Source: Salvator merianae (taxonomy: Eukaryota; Chordata; Lepidosauria; Squamata; Teiidae). From it: 64,000 bases of DNA. Both the position numbers and the translations under genes were made by a program. Below the pieces are notes generated by a model that worked only from the letters and a program-made list of their open reading frames with translations, was not told the origin of the DNA and searched no databases. Location of the stretch: assembly GCA_003586115.2 (NCBI GenBank), contig QVOM02000029.1:26447696-26511695 (forward strand), given 5' to 3'. Positions 23,295 through 35,852 of the stretch are shown here, in pieces (position 1 is the stretch's first letter; every line of letters begins with the position of its first letter).

Positions 23295-23380
23295 TGATTC
23301 CTATAGTCTGCACTAGCATGCGGATGGCAGGCCCCTATTTCAGGATATAATCTGGAATGAGGCCCAATGCAGAAAGGGCC
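23295..23380. mobile_element. Right half of the ATTATATCC palindromic MITE
   Basis: It contains gcatgcggatggcaggcccc, 'tttcaggatataatctggaa' and the end aatgcagaaagggcc. Confidence 0.6.
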
Positions 23381-24200
23381 ATAGTTGTTTGAGAAATTGA
23401 AACTGAATGACAATACTGTGAGTCATTGAGGGAAAAAATGTTTCAAATGCAACTGGAAAGCACCTCCAAACTATGAGCCTGCAGAAAGAGTGACATCCCA
23501 TTCAGAATTAGCCTTATATCTCTGAACCAGGACATAAGATTGTGTGCAGAATACCTTTTGAGTTTTGTCTTGACTTGGGACAAACTTCAAAAGTTCTCAA
23601 AATGTCTTGAGTATTCCATTGTAACAGACAGTTGTTCTGCTAGAACACTTTGAAGCACCATGTGTTGCAGCCATAGATAACAATAGGAGCCTTTATGGTA
23701 GGGTTCTAGATTCTCCAGAGACTTATACCAATTCCCCCAGCAATATTCTTGTTACCAAAAAGGGAGAGCATCTATTGTTGTTTGTTTTTGTTTTGCCCCA
23801 CAACACACTTACAACAGCAATGGTTCCTCCAACAACTGATTGTTCTTTATTCCACTTTTGTTTCAGCAGCAACCACAGCTGGTAACAGTGGAGGAAAAAA
23901 AATCCTGAGCTCCTAAGCTATCTGACAGGCAGAAGGAAATGGTTCCAAGATTATCTCTGCCACTGGAACTCCCCGAAACTGGATCTGTGCACAAGACTTT
24001 TTTTGAAAGGGTGTTTTAATGACCAGTCAGCCTCAATCTCCATTTTCTAATTGCTTGATCTCAGGTTATTTGCCTTCTTCCCAGAAATAATTGCCTGGGG
24101 AGGCATCCAGTGAGTATCTAAATGCCTTTCTTGATTCAAACAAATATTTAATTGTGCAAGTATTATGCACCCTTCTACCTGCTTCCTAAAGGTTTCTGTG
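23381..24200. other. Non-genic sequence, nothing recognised
   Basis: No supported gene, RNA or repeat. Confidence 0.4.
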
Positions 24201-24283
24201 ATAAGTTTTTGCTAAGTAAATCCTTTGGAACCTCAAGGTGAAGAATGATATACAATTTTTAAAAATGAATAAATAAATAATGT
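24201..24283 (+). mobile_element. Possible L2-type LINE tail
   Basis: The sequence 'aggtgaagaatgatatacaa' followed by aatgaataaataaataat resembles the terminal part of L2 elements. Too short for certainty. Confidence 0.35.
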
Positions 24284-25570
24284 TAAATCACCCTCTCTCT
24301 CCTTCTCCTTCTCCTTTTTTCTATTTCTCTCATTAGTAATGACTGTCCAGAGAACCTGGTTGGATAAATGGCCTATAAATGGGTCATATTAAAATGCAGT
24401 CCAGAATTCTACATTCTATTTCTAGTTTACCCTGAATAGAATCCATGCAAATGATGAAACTGTACACATCTACTCTGTCTAAGTAAATGAAAGGGGAAAT
24501 ATTTCATCCCAAGCAGTAGTTAGGAACATCTAGCCACTGCACAGATTAATGACTAATCTGTGAAGGCTGACAATACACTAAAATAATTACTATCATTGTG
24601 CCCCTGCATCCACATATATATATAAGGTTAGTTGGTACTCATTTATTGATATTCTATGAGAATGCCATGTGAGATGTCACTTTCTTTTATAAAGTATAGC
24701 AGGATTAATCTAAAGTGAGAAATACAAAGGTTATTGCAAAAATAAATTGAATAAGTGTTATTAACCTAGAGGGAGAAAAAATAATACAGGACAGCATCCC
24801 TGGCATGCTAGCATATTCTCCTTTATTAAGAAAAGAGGGGGAGATACAATAAGAGAGAGAGAAAGGATAGAGTAGATTAAAAACTGCAGGTACATTATTC
24901 TTATAGACATAAACTGTACAGCCAGAACATTTCAGGAATGGAATAATGAAATGGTGTGGAGCTTCCCTATAAAGCACACATAGAAGCTAGATTTAAAAAC
25001 ACTATGTCTAAACTACTAGAAGACTTACTTTATAGCAAGTAATGAATGTAAGGTGCTTTGGAGAGTAGTGCTATATACTTCTGATTGCTTTTTTCCCACT
25101 CCGCTGGATATAAAATATGCATCATTATTTAGATTAGGGGTTTCATTTCATTGGGAGTTGCTCAGTCTACTTCCAGGATATGTATCTAGCTCTGGGAGTG
25201 AAATATCAACCACCAGATTTATGTTGTAAGTAAAGATAGAGTTAAAGGAAATTTTAACATCCCAATGCTTTCCAGAAGATTTTCAGCTAAGGGTCCCATT
25301 TTTAGTATGGACAATGATAGGAACTGATGAAAATTATTGCTCAATTACCTGTCAAAGATGTGAGCTTGAAAAAGGTTGAATTCAGAGAACCAGCCTATAA
25401 ACATGTACCATATAATTAATCTATGCATTTTTTAAAAAATACTGATTAATATTTAAAACTTCGTTTTAGTGATGCAATGGATGCATTGGTCCACAGATTA
25501 ATGGATGGACAGACAGGGGTCCTTTCAAAGTTAAGAGTTCAAATAAGTTTGCAGTTTGCAGCTCCATGTA
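24284..25570. other. Non-genic AT-rich sequence
   Basis: It has short CT-rich (24292-24318) and GA-rich (24835-24865) patches and no recognised gene or element. Confidence 0.4.
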
Positions 25571-25690
25571 ATTTGTATTTATTTGCATTTTTAACCCACC
25601 CTATGCACAAAGATCTCAGAATGAACTACTACCATTAAAACAAAATGTAAAACAAACATGCTGCTGTTGTCAAAGAAGCCAAAAAGTCTC
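25571..25690 (-). mobile_element. Possible L2-type LINE tail, minus strand
   Basis: The sequence 'gtatttatttgcatttttaa' followed by cccaccctatgcacaaagatctcag resembles the complement of an L2 3' end. Confidence 0.4.
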
Positions 25691-26128
25691 AAAACAATTT
25701 GGAAAATAGACAAACCAGTGATCGATTTGCAGAAATATGGCAGGCCAAATTGTCACTAAATGGTTACTAAATTACCTTTCGCATCGAGAATTAAGGCAAC
25801 CATCCAGGTGACATGGTGGTGGGAGGGAAAGATGCCTTGAGTCTTCATACTGTCCAAGCTCTAAATGATGCCTTAGACCACTTTTTACAACTACTCTGGG
25901 GGTATGTCATTGGGGAAAGCTGCCTTCCTCTTGTGTGAGTGCACAGAGGAAGGAGGAGGTAACCTGAGAGCCATGTCCACACCTTGGATTGCACACAGGG
26001 ACCAAGAGCTGTGACCCATGTGCTATTTCACCAGGTTTTCACTGCTGCATATAGCAGTTCTGTCTGAAGTAGCATTTCCTCTGTACAAGAATTACCAACC
26101 TGGCCCCTTGAGTTCACAAGGAAACACT

Positions 26129-26785
26129 GGACCTTTTCACACTTTCCAAGTTAGAATTGGATTATTGTCTCATTCTAACGTGGAATAGACCACACAACAT
26201 GGACACTGTCTGCACTGCATGGCCAGAAACCACATCAGAAGCCAGCTACCAGCATTTGTGATGTGAATGCTGGTAGCTGTGCCTGATCCTCACCATGGCA
26301 GAGGCTGGGAACCATCTGACCACTGCCATGACAACTGGCAGGCACAACCTACAGGTCCATGCAGGCATGATCAGCTGGTTATGTCTGTCCAGTTGGGTTG
26401 TGCAATGCCCCAATCAGACCTGTGCACTGCACAGACCTGCCAATAGCCATGGCAGTGGCCGGACACTTCCCGACCACTGCCATGGTGAAGATTGGGTGCA
26501 AGCCCAATTGGGTATCACACTGCAGGCATGATCAGTCAATCACACTTGTGCAACTGGGTGATCTTTCCAGCCTGGATGCTTCAGCTACAGATAGGTGCAA
26601 ACGCACCTTACCAGGAGGTAACTATCACCTCCTGGTAAGGTTGTGCAGCACTGATTAGTGCTCCACAGTTATTCCCAATTGGGAGTGGCTGTAGCCTGCT
26701 GCTGGCTGCTCGAGCCTCTGCAAGATATGGATGCACTTGTCCAGCAAGCATACTTGATGCTTACTCGCAGCAACATGAGCAGACC
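26129..26785. mobile_element. Harbinger-like MITE (about 650 bp)
   Basis: The left end is ggaccttttcacacttt, followed by the terminal stem ('ttagaattggattattgtct' pairing with cattctaacgtgg). The core carries ccatggcagtggcc and caattggg motifs. The right end is diverged, around gagcagacccc. The core resembles 15631-16174. Confidence 0.65.
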
Positions 26786-26844
26786 CCCTGTGAAGCTTGA
26801 ACTACTTTATTAAGAAACAGACCTATCGTTGACTAAGAAACCAC

Positions 26845-26929
26845 CCTCCCTCCCTTCCTTCCTTCCTTCCTTCCTTCCTTCCTTCCTTCCTTCCTTCCTT
26901 CCTTCTTTCTTTCCTTCCTTCCTTCCTTC
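26845..26929. repeat. (TTCC)n microsatellite at an assembly gap
   Basis: About twenty TTCC units, with ttctttc interruptions, run directly into the gap. Confidence 0.95.
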
Positions 26930-26958
26930 NNNNNNNNNNNNNNNNNNNNNNNNNNNNN
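26930..26958. other. Assembly gap (29 N)
   Basis: Twenty-nine undetermined bases separate the TTCC tract from a CT tract at 26959-26981. The true length of the repeat is unknown. A frame reading through the Ns is meaningless. Confidence 0.98.
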
Positions 26959-26981
26959 CTCTCTCTCTCTCTCTCTCTCAG
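26959..26981. repeat. (CT)n microsatellite
   Basis: Eleven CT units immediately right of the gap, followed by caggtcacag. Confidence 0.95.
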
Positions 26982-27430
26982 GTCACAGCAGAGAAAATGG
27001 AATCTCTGCTTAAAATATAGTCCTTCCTCCCCACTTGTAAAATCAAAATTGCCCCTCCCTATCAGGGACTAAGCTGGCACCCCAAACCTAACTCTCCTGC
27101 AACATTGTTTATTGCCCATCATTCTCTACCATTCACATGTCTTTGAAATTGCCTTTCAAGTATAAAACAGGCACATTCCTGTGCAATCCCCCTCCATTCA
27201 TGGGAAGGCAGGAACTATCAAATAGGGCAAGATAGATGGCGAACAGGACAAGAGGAAAGGTGAAGGCAAAGCCAAGGCTATCCTTACATCTTGCCGGCCA
27301 TATGGCCAAGGCTCGGTTGCCTCCAAAGCAGCTTATATGTCTCTCATCCTTAGGCAGAGGGAGGTGCGGATGCAGCCTAAGTATATTAAACTTAAAAATA
27401 TATATATCCTCAAGTCCACAGCAATTCACA

Positions 27431-27560
27431 CAGTTTTCTTGGCAAAGAAATAGAAGTGGTTTGCCATGATTGTTCCCCTCGCACAAAGAAATGCTGGGGA
27501 TCAAAACTGTAACTTTCTATTTTGTAAGCAGGTATTCTGTTGAGCTGCACCACTCCCTCT
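27431..27560 (-). mobile_element. Probable tRNA-derived SINE fragment
   Basis: On the minus strand it begins ggagtggtgcagctcaacag and carries 'agttttgatccccagc', which fits a decayed Pol III B box (GGTTCGATCCC) within a tRNA-like head. The stretch 'agtggtttgccatgattgtt' fits a SINE body. Short and diverged. Confidence 0.45.
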
Positions 27561-28166
27561 AAACTTATACAAAGTTATGGAAAAAAAACTGCAAAAAATA
27601 TGACAAGAGCCATCGTATGCACACTTACATCTTTAGTAGGGTACTAGTGAAATTGACTACTATGAGAAAAGTCAGACTGTTGATTTGGATGCCGTGGCAT
27701 CCAGTCATGATGGGAGATCAAGGCCATGATCTGATGGCCTTGTTAAAATGTCAGGTATATGTATTTGTTATCTTTGGGTCACACAAGTGCATATGCCTGT
27801 CATCTGTCCTCCATTGTGGAGACATGGGAAGGCACAAGAAGAGACTTCACTGGTTCCATAGTCTCTGAGTGCTTCTGCAGTACTCTCCTTCCTGTGCTGG
27901 ATAGAACATCCATCTGACACCCTGCACCAGCACAGCATTGGAATAAGGGGCCATTTCTGTGGCCATAAATAACAAAGCCATAAAATGCCACATGGAACAT
28001 TACAACAACACAGCTATGATGGGCCAGTGTGACGGCTCCCAAGAGAGGTCTGTTGCATTAGTGGGTCACCACTGCTTTCACCAGCCCATCTGATCAGGGC
28101 CCTTGTCCTTGTGTTTCAGGTACTGCTTTGATAGATGCATTGGGGAAGATTAAGACCTACAATTCT

Positions 28167-28292
28167 ATTATTGTTGTTGTTGTTGTTGTTGTTAATGATG
28201 ATGATGATGATGATGATGATGATGCAATAATGATAATGATGATAGTAGTAGTAGTAGCAGCAGTACTACTACTAGTAGTAGTAGTAGTAGTA

Positions 28293-28340
<48 letters not shown>
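28167..28340. repeat. Compound trinucleotide microsatellite
   Basis: Successive blocks of TTG, ATG, TAG/CAG/TAC and AAT run for about 174 bp. All are period three and change by one base at a time, so they probably arose by slippage plus point changes. The 92-codon frame of V, D and I residues is an artefact of this repeat. Confidence 0.95.
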
Positions 28341-28341
<1 letters not shown>

Positions 28342-29823
28342 AAGAGCATCTCCTGTTAAAAATAGTGCATGTTTATCTGAAGCTCAGGACATTATTAAAA
28401 GGATGAAAATGAGAGTTGGTACCTTCTATGCCTTCAACAATCATGCTCAAAAAAATTCACAGCAGATGGATTATGGGCCATCAGCAAACGGGTGATTCCG
28501 GCTACATTTTTACAAGCAAATCTAAAACTATTGAACTAATTTTTCTATGAAGGCAGAAATATTCAAGAATTGAATTATTCAGTTACCCTTAACTGGCTTG
28601 AACTTTGTGGGAAATAATTGAACTGATTTTATTTCCCAACCTCTACCTTTCCTTCAGGAGATCTTTAAACAAGTCTTACATGAAAAAATAATATTAGTTT
28701 GAGAGGTAAGCCTTGATAGCCAGATATCATGTGGTGTTCATGACACCAGGTTGATATTTTCATCTTGCAATTCCCGGAAATTCCCTCAAGATTAGTTTAA
28801 AATGCCACAATCCATTTCTGCATTGGCAAACAAGAAACAGCTGAAATAATACAGTAAAGCGTAATGATTTATATGCATTTAATACATCAAAAGATATACA
28901 CTATGCTTGAAGAGGCTAATTTATATGATGAATGAGTAGTCCTGTGGCCTTCATAAATTCAAATACCTTCCCCGTACCTTCTAACATGAATTTCACAAAT
29001 ACACACACACACACACACAGGTACTGTTTGACTCAGGTGCAGTGTGCATAAGGCAGCTCATAGGTCTTTTCCTTACTACTCCAAAACAGAACAGCAGCCT
29101 AAATATACATTATCTTACCTATGTTGAAGGAACTATGAGTATTTCTTCACCACATGAATGAAGTGTTCAGCTGAAGGATATGCATGCATGTGTGCATGCC
29201 TGTTTCTGTGTATGTATTCAAAAGACCTATCTACATCACAATCTGAGAATGTAAGTGTATTGAAAGTCCTGTCTGAAAGTATGACCAGACAGGGCTTTGG
29301 AAAAAGCATCCCATCCCCAGACACACAAAAAAAAGTGCCTTACAAAAAGTTGTTTGAATAGGTTACTGTAAACCCACCTTATTTTGCCACATGCAATCTG
29401 CATTCACTTCCAAGGCAGGAAACACCTGTCCTAACTATGAGTGCTGCCCATTGACTAGCCACTCAGCAGGAAACTCCAGCTTCTTTGCTTATGTATTTTC
29501 CTGCCCAACTTGGCTAAACGAAAGACACACTACAGAGCTATGAAATTTCAAAGGATGAAAAGACAAGCTTTCTGAGGCTTCAAGACAGGGTAGGGTGAAT
29601 GCAGGATAAAAAATGCCTGTCATTTCAGACTCAAATTCACCCAGTGGTCACCTCTTTAAACATGTCTGATCACACCCTGAGAATACCCTTGGCTGCCCAA
29701 CAGCAGGTAGTTATGCTCAAGCCTGTGCCACTCTAACAAGAATTTACAGTGCCATAAAGTGAGACTTTTAAAAAATGTTATGTTGTTTTGACAGTAATTT
29801 CCATCAGAAAATTGTTTGAAGCT
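28341..29823. other. Non-genic sequence, nothing recognised
   Basis: It contains an (AC)n run at 29001-29020 and otherwise no supported gene, RNA or element. Confidence 0.4.
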
Positions 29824-30027
29824 AAGATGGCTACCGGATATATCAGACAGATCCAAAGTATATACCAAGGTGCCATACATTGGGACAGAGAGTGCGAAGG
29901 GCACTTGAAGGAAGGCCAAACAGCAGCCTAATGGTTCCATGTGTGCATTCAGACAGCATGAGGTCCACATGGAACTGCACCCATTGAGCAGGTAGTCTGG
30001 CATGAGCATTTAGCAGCACTTTTAACA

Positions 30028-30072
30028 GAGTGGGAGAAAGCACTGTAATAGTTACAGTGTTTTCTCCCACTC
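30028..30072. repeat. Inverted repeat with 21-bp arms
   Basis: gagtgggagaaagcactgta(a) at 30028-30048 pairs with 30052-30072 with one mismatch, around a 3-base loop. The weaker pairing gcagca...tgctgc extends it outward, so it may be the centre of an old MITE. Confidence 0.6.
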
Positions 30073-30110
30073 TTCTTCTCCACGGTTGCTGCTAACCTTT
30101 TCATATGCAA

Positions 30111-33100
30111 CATTATTTGGGGCAGATAACATGGTCCTAGTTTCTTGAAGAAAGAAAATGTCCAACTTTCAGTAATTTATTAGGTTGTTAATTTGAAATC
30201 AACTATTCAATGAAAAAGAAATGTTTTATTGAGTTGCGCTGAGAAAACAGGAACTTGTGTTATAGATTATTTCTTTCTGTTTCTCTACAAAGCAGGAAAG
30301 AGGCACCCAGAATCAGCACATGCTATCCTCATGTGCTTGCCATAAAGGTGCCCTTAGAGCATTCAAATAACACTTTACCAGATAAAGTAGGGTGCAATGT
30401 GTGTGACAGAAATGTCCTCTGGCTGTCCCTCTGACTAGTTCTTATGTGTGGATGCAGTTTTAGCTGCAAATTAGCAAAGGATATCTATTGAAGAGTCATC
30501 TAGTTAGACATAGGCTCTATCCAGATAAAGCCCTGCTTGGGGTTGGATGGATATAGCAGCTTTAGCAGCCAGCATGGAAACAGGAGACCTCAATCAAATG
30601 ATCAAGGCACCATCCTTCCCCTCTATGGAACACTGAGCATCTCTGTGCATAGAATGTGATGTGCAGAATTGGATTATCTGGCAAGCCTTCCTGGCCAGGG
30701 ACTGAATATTGATTCATAGGTTTGGCACCCTCTGTGTGGCCTGAAACTCTAGGTTAAGCATTAGCATGGGGGTGACACACTGATCAAACATCACCTTCAT
30801 CCCAAACCCTCCAAAGGAGGTGACTTTGGAATCTTACTTTGGAATCTTACTTTCATGGAACATTGGCCTTTTCAGATGATGCAGCAGTAGGCAGCTGCCA
30901 CATCTGGTATGTAGTAGTTTCCTCACCGACCCACCCCCTCTGACCCTGTGTTGTCCAGAATGGAACATGTGGAGAGAAATACCTTAGAGAGAGAGAGAAA
31001 GACTATCATTTAGTAAATGTGTAAGTGTGCAGCTCTGGAGTATTAGAAGAGAATCGTTCTCTGCACATTTAAAGTTGATATTTGTCTAGCAGAATAAATA
31101 AAAGATCTGAACTCTCCTGTCTTCCAGTCAATTAAGAAAGGGCCAGCACAGCCAAATAAAGGGGAAATTATTTAAGAACTTAGACTAAATATATTTGGAG
31201 GCTGGTTATATAGTATTTGAAATGAGAGAAAATACAGAAGCAAAAAAAAAGGCTTTGAGGTTTCTCTGTGAGGAAATCTTAGACCTGTCAATCAAAATAG
31301 AATTCTCCTTATTCCCCACCTTTCCCCATGCTGGCATTTTCTTAATCTAGGAAGCTTAAAGACATTTTGCTATTAGCTTTCAGCACTTGATACATTTCTT
31401 GCCTAACTATAAAGAATCCCTCGAAAGAACAGAATACTTTGCTAAATCCATTGGACACCTATAACGTTAGGCAGTTGAACTGGCCTAAATACCTTTTGAG
31501 TTTTTAATAACTCTATCATTTTTCCTTTCCTCCCGCCCTTGCTATTCTTGTGTGACTGAAATCAATTTCTGTTCACACATTTAGGCAGATATATATATAT
31601 GTTAAAATATAAATTTCAAAGTGAAAGATCAGGACCGAAAAAAAAATGACTGGCCCTTTCTGTCACATTTTGAAGAGTATACAATGGTTCAGCTTTACTC
31701 CAAATGGTTTGAACTTAGGAATTATGGTTTCCATAGAAACAGGCCCAATATGTTTGAGTATTAAAGACCGTGCTTTGTTACACAAGTTAGCTCTGCAAAA
31801 CATACTGTGATCTGAGATAAACTGAAAATCCAATCTTCTACACCATGTCATCTAACATGAAGGGCTGTTTTTCCTTCGATTTCTTTTCCACACAATGAAC
31901 AAATACAAGATTTTAAATATATTGTACAAGTTTTTAAAAAGCTGTGTGTTTTTAGTCCCAGACTCTCAAGTGAATTATTCATAATAGTTCATCCAAGGCA
32001 ATGCTTTCTCTAAGAAGGTTATGTCACAGTTTTGTTAAGCTAGGACAAAAGAATGTATTTCTCGTCACAGCTGGGGATGTACAAAATTGGTGTCATCTGC
32101 ACTTCATTCAATCTACATTTTTGTTCCTTTCCCTCTGTTCCACTTTCATGCTGCAGAATATTATAATATTGTGATTTGCACAGTTTTTAAAATCACACAT
32201 GATACTGCAAAGGAATGGGGAAGACACAGAGTAGCTTTTAAAAAAAAAAAGTACATGTGTGAATTTAGGAATTCTCTACAACACAGGTTTGCAATTAACA
32301 CAGAGATAAGTACATATATTAAAGAAATAAATTAACTAAAATTCTCTTGCCTGGAAGCAATAGACATCAATAGCAATAGACTGTGCAAGCTTCAGAACCT
32401 CAAAGCAGCTCAGTGCTTAGCAATCGTACAAATGTGTGGTTGTCTGTAGATCAGTTCAGTCAACATGGTTTAGTGACTAGGTAGACCCATTTATTTAACT
32501 CTTTTGGGGATTGGGCTATACCCATTCATAAGCTGTTCAATGATTTCCAAACTTTCCAGCTGAAATTAGAGCCTGCTGCCAAGACTTCTGATGGATCCAT
32601 CCAATTGGAGTGTTCCATGCTTCTCCACAGATCTAAATGAGATCTAATGGACATGAAAAGAGTGTCCTCAAAGAATACACCACAGTAACTGGTCATTCAG
32701 GCATCCCCTGGGCAACTGCTCTGCTGGCTAATCCTTTCATTCCAGAAGCATCATAATGCTAAACCTTTTCCTTCTTTGAAGTAAGAAACATTCTTCTAAT
32801 GAAAAACTGCAAAGGCAAACACTTCTAGCATCAAAGCATAATTATACCTTACATTTTTCCATCTAATTCCCACAACCCAGAAACTGGGTTAAAACTCTTA
32901 TCACAATAAAAAATAGCACTAGGGGAAGATGGTACAACCTTGAGAGATTGCAGATGCACCTTCATTTTCCCACTCCTGTCTCCTGTCCCTCCCATCAGCA
33001 TAAAAGATAGTTAATTCACATGTAAGAATGCACTGTAACTAAATTAAGCACAAAATATGCTACACATAAATAGCAATCCATATGAATGAATATTAATGAA

Positions 33101-33218
33101 CATGATCATGCAGGATCATACAGCACTTATCAGATATACCATAGACTAGACATGAGTGCACTACAATAGTGCATAAATGAATCAAGCAAATAAACACATA
33201 CATGAGTAATGTATGGTT
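30111..33218. other. Non-genic sequence, nothing recognised
   Basis: A 15-bp direct duplication (actttggaatcttac) lies at about 30822-30851. There are short (TA)n and GA runs. No gene, RNA or element end is supported. Confidence 0.4.
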
Positions 33219-33313
33219 GACATGGCAGGTCCTGCCATACACTGCAGCAACATGCAGATGGCAGGCTCCTATTCTCAAATATAATCCTGAATAAGACCCA
33301 TTGTGAAAGGGTC
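33219..33313. mobile_element. Right half of the ATTATATCC palindromic MITE
   Basis: It contains gcagatggcaggctcctatt, 'caaatataatcctgaataag' and the end ttgtgaaagggtc. Confidence 0.55.
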
Positions 33314-33334
33314 TAAGACAGTAACCACCCTACA

Positions 33335-33475
33335 AAATGCAGTTACAACGTACTCCTAAAATTACACTTTATCCACACCATGCATAATTTTATATATCTG
33401 TTTCATGTCTCCTCTCATTTGTCTCCTTTCTAGACTAAAAAGTCCCAAATGTTGCAACAGAAGATTCTCCAGCCC
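33335..33475 (-). mobile_element. CR1 ORF2 C-terminal fragment
   Basis: Read on the minus strand it translates close to LGLFSLERRQMRGDMKQIYK, a diagnostic CR1 segment, followed by IMHGVDKV. Short fragment. Confidence 0.75.
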
Positions 33476-34250
33476 TTCAAGTTATACAGTTGGACTTCTA
33501 AGACCAGGAAGATACCTGCATGGTTAACTAATGTGGTCAAGGAGGCTGTTGCAGGCAAGAAAGCATCTTTTAGAAAGTGGAAGGCTTCTCCTAATGAGAA
33601 AAACAAAAAAGAGCACAAACTAAGGTAAAAGAAAAGTAAAGAGAAAGTGAGAGAAGCAAAAAGAAAATACGAAGAGGATTTTGACAAAACAGTAAAGAAT
33701 GGTAATAAAAGATTCCACAAATATATTAGAAGTAGGAAACCAGTCAAGGAGATCATTGGTTCCTTGAATGATGAGGGATTCAAAGGAGTGCTAAGAGGAG
33801 AAAAAAGATACTGCAGAGAAATCAAATGAATTCTTTATATCTGTCTTCACAGAAGAGAATTTAAGGAAAATCTCTGGGCCTGAGCCATTCTCAGGAAGGG
33901 AGTCTGATCAAGAGGAAATGAGGGAAATAATGGTGAGAAGAGATGAAGTGGAAGCACCAATAATTCACCAGGCCATTATGGTATCCACTCAAGAATTGTC
34001 AAAGAGCTTAAAATGAAATCTGCTTGGCCTCTATAAATGAGGACTGGAAGGTAGCTAATGTAACTCCAATTTTTAGAAAGGACTCAAAAAGAGATCCAGA
34101 AAATTAAAGGTCTGTCAGCTTAACATCCATTTCAGGGAAGATAGTGGAAACCATTGTGAAAGATAGTTATCAAACATTTGAAGTCACAGGACTTATTCAA
34201 ACATGGCTTCTCTAAGAGAAAGACCTGTCTAACTAATCTTAGACATTAGG
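33476..34250 (+). mobile_element. CR1 ORF2 fragment, linker to early reverse transcriptase
   Basis: Plus-strand frames read RPAWLTNVVKEAVAGKKASF, then a lysine-rich segment with KRFHKYIRSRKPVKE, then DWKVANVTPIFRK and NYRSVSLTSISGK in other frames. These are the linker after the endonuclease and the first reverse-transcriptase motifs of CR1. Stops and frame changes show it is dead. It abuts an opposite-strand CR1 piece, so two insertions or an inversion are involved. Confidence 0.78.
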
Positions 34251-34479
34251 AATCTAATGACATTTTTCACAATAGAGAGATGTAACAGGTGGGATCTTCC
34301 AAACTTCTGTGAGTGCTTGTGTGAGTGTCATAGCCGTTCGCGGGGCCTCCATACTGACACAACAGGTCGCCTAGTGTCCATGATGCAGGGTCAATTCCAC
34401 ATTAGATTGGGATAATTTCCGTGAGGATGACTTTTCACCCTAATCCTGGGCCAAAGCAAGCACAGATCTGTGGCATTCT

Positions 34480-34605
34480 TTTGACAGATATAGAATTGAT
34501 TCACCATTGCTAGCTGCAGGGACAATTCCAAGAGTCAAACTTGTGACCTTCTATATTCCAGGCTTTTTCTTTACGACTGAACTGTAAGCAGCCCTGGTTT
34601 GAGCA
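34480..34605 (-). mobile_element. Probable tRNA-derived SINE fragment
   Basis: On the minus strand, 'gctgcttacagttcagtcgt' is followed by aaagcctggaatatagaagg and cacaagtttgactcttgg, resembling a tRNA-like head with a decayed B box. Similar in layout to 27431-27560. Confidence 0.4.
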
Positions 34606-35263
34606 TTAGAATAGAACCAAATAACAGAGTTCTTTTCAGATGGAAAAGTGAGTGTTCAGCAAGTCCTAAAAATTTACTTAAAACCAAACAGGAATTCAAC
34701 TTGGGGTCCATTCATTAAGACACAAAATTGGAGAAAAATATTTTTTAAAAAAGAAAGGGAAAAAATAGAAAACCATTATAGATTTGAATCCATTTGCGAT
34801 TCTATAATAACAGGAATCTGACCAGGTTTTGTTTTGTTTTGTATTTTCAGGAGACCTGAAAAGCATGTTGGCAGACAGTATTACAAGTAACTACTCAATG
34901 TCATTTGTTAGACCTTTCACAGATCTCTGGGTGGCTTATATATAGCCTGTCATAAAAAAAAACAGGGGGAAACAAGATTTATTTACAAATATGAGATCTT
35001 GAAAAATTATTTTGCAAAAGATACATACTTGTGCTTGGTTACAAAATATCATAAAAAGGTTACAGGATGTTTTTCAGTACTGCTATAGAATTATAGGTTA
35101 GATGTACAAAAATGGTTACTGAAAGAGAATTTACCTTTTTTGAAAACCCTTCTTACCTTGTCAGCAGGTGTGGTTATTTCCAACAGTGTTGCAGTTTTGT
35201 CTTGCCATTTATACAGCATGTGGTTCAGTTCAGTCTGAACTAGGTCGAATCTAAACTGGTTCA

Positions 35264-35267
<4 letters not shown>

Positions 35268-35295
<28 letters not shown>

Positions 35296-35299
35296 ACAC

Positions 35300-35345
<46 letters not shown>
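35268..35345. repeat. (GT)n-(CT)n-(CA)n compound microsatellite
   Basis: GT units at 35268-35295, CT units to about 35320, then CA units to 35345. The GT and CA arms are complementary and could pair across the CT loop. Confidence 0.95.
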
Positions 35346-35346
<1 letters not shown>

Positions 35347-35852
35347 GTACAACTGTGCAACTAATTTAAAGCATTGATGATAAGATATACATCAAATTGT
35401 CTACTGTTCTATTAAAAATTGTAATTTAATGTGCAAATATTTTTTAAAAGTCTAACGCTACACCATGAGTTTGAATATAAAGAGATGTACATTTTGTCAC
35501 CATCATATAATATAACCTTTCCAGACTGATATATTTCAGTAACTTTTTTTCCTCAGCTCTTTTGCTATTTCTTTTGATCGTAGCATGCTGTTTGTTGAGG
35601 CCATTTAGTCCACTTCACGTTGTTGCAAATGTTCTGTTTAAATTCTGATTGGACTCAACAGGGCTGGCAATAATCAAGCCTGGGTGTATCAAATCTGATT
35701 GAACCCAATTACCAATTACATTTGGTCTTTTGATTGACTGAGTAACTAAGGGGATAATCACTTTTTCACAAGTGTGATATAAGTGTTGAATAACTTTTTT
35801 CTTTAAACAAATGAAATGATCATTTGAAATCTGTATTTTGTGGTTACTCAAA
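35346..35852. other. Non-genic sequence, nothing recognised
   Basis: No supported gene or element. Confidence 0.35.

Noticed and set aside
26829..27020. Frame through TTCC repeat and Ns
   Set aside because: Artefact of microsatellite translation across an assembly gap.
28128..28406. 92-codon frame rich in V, D and I
   Set aside because: Translation of a trinucleotide microsatellite.
33430..33825. 131-codon minus-strand hydrophobic frame resembling a membrane protein
   Set aside because: It is antisense to a lysine-rich CR1 ORF2 segment; A-rich coding sequence reads as phenylalanine/leucine-rich on the other strand.
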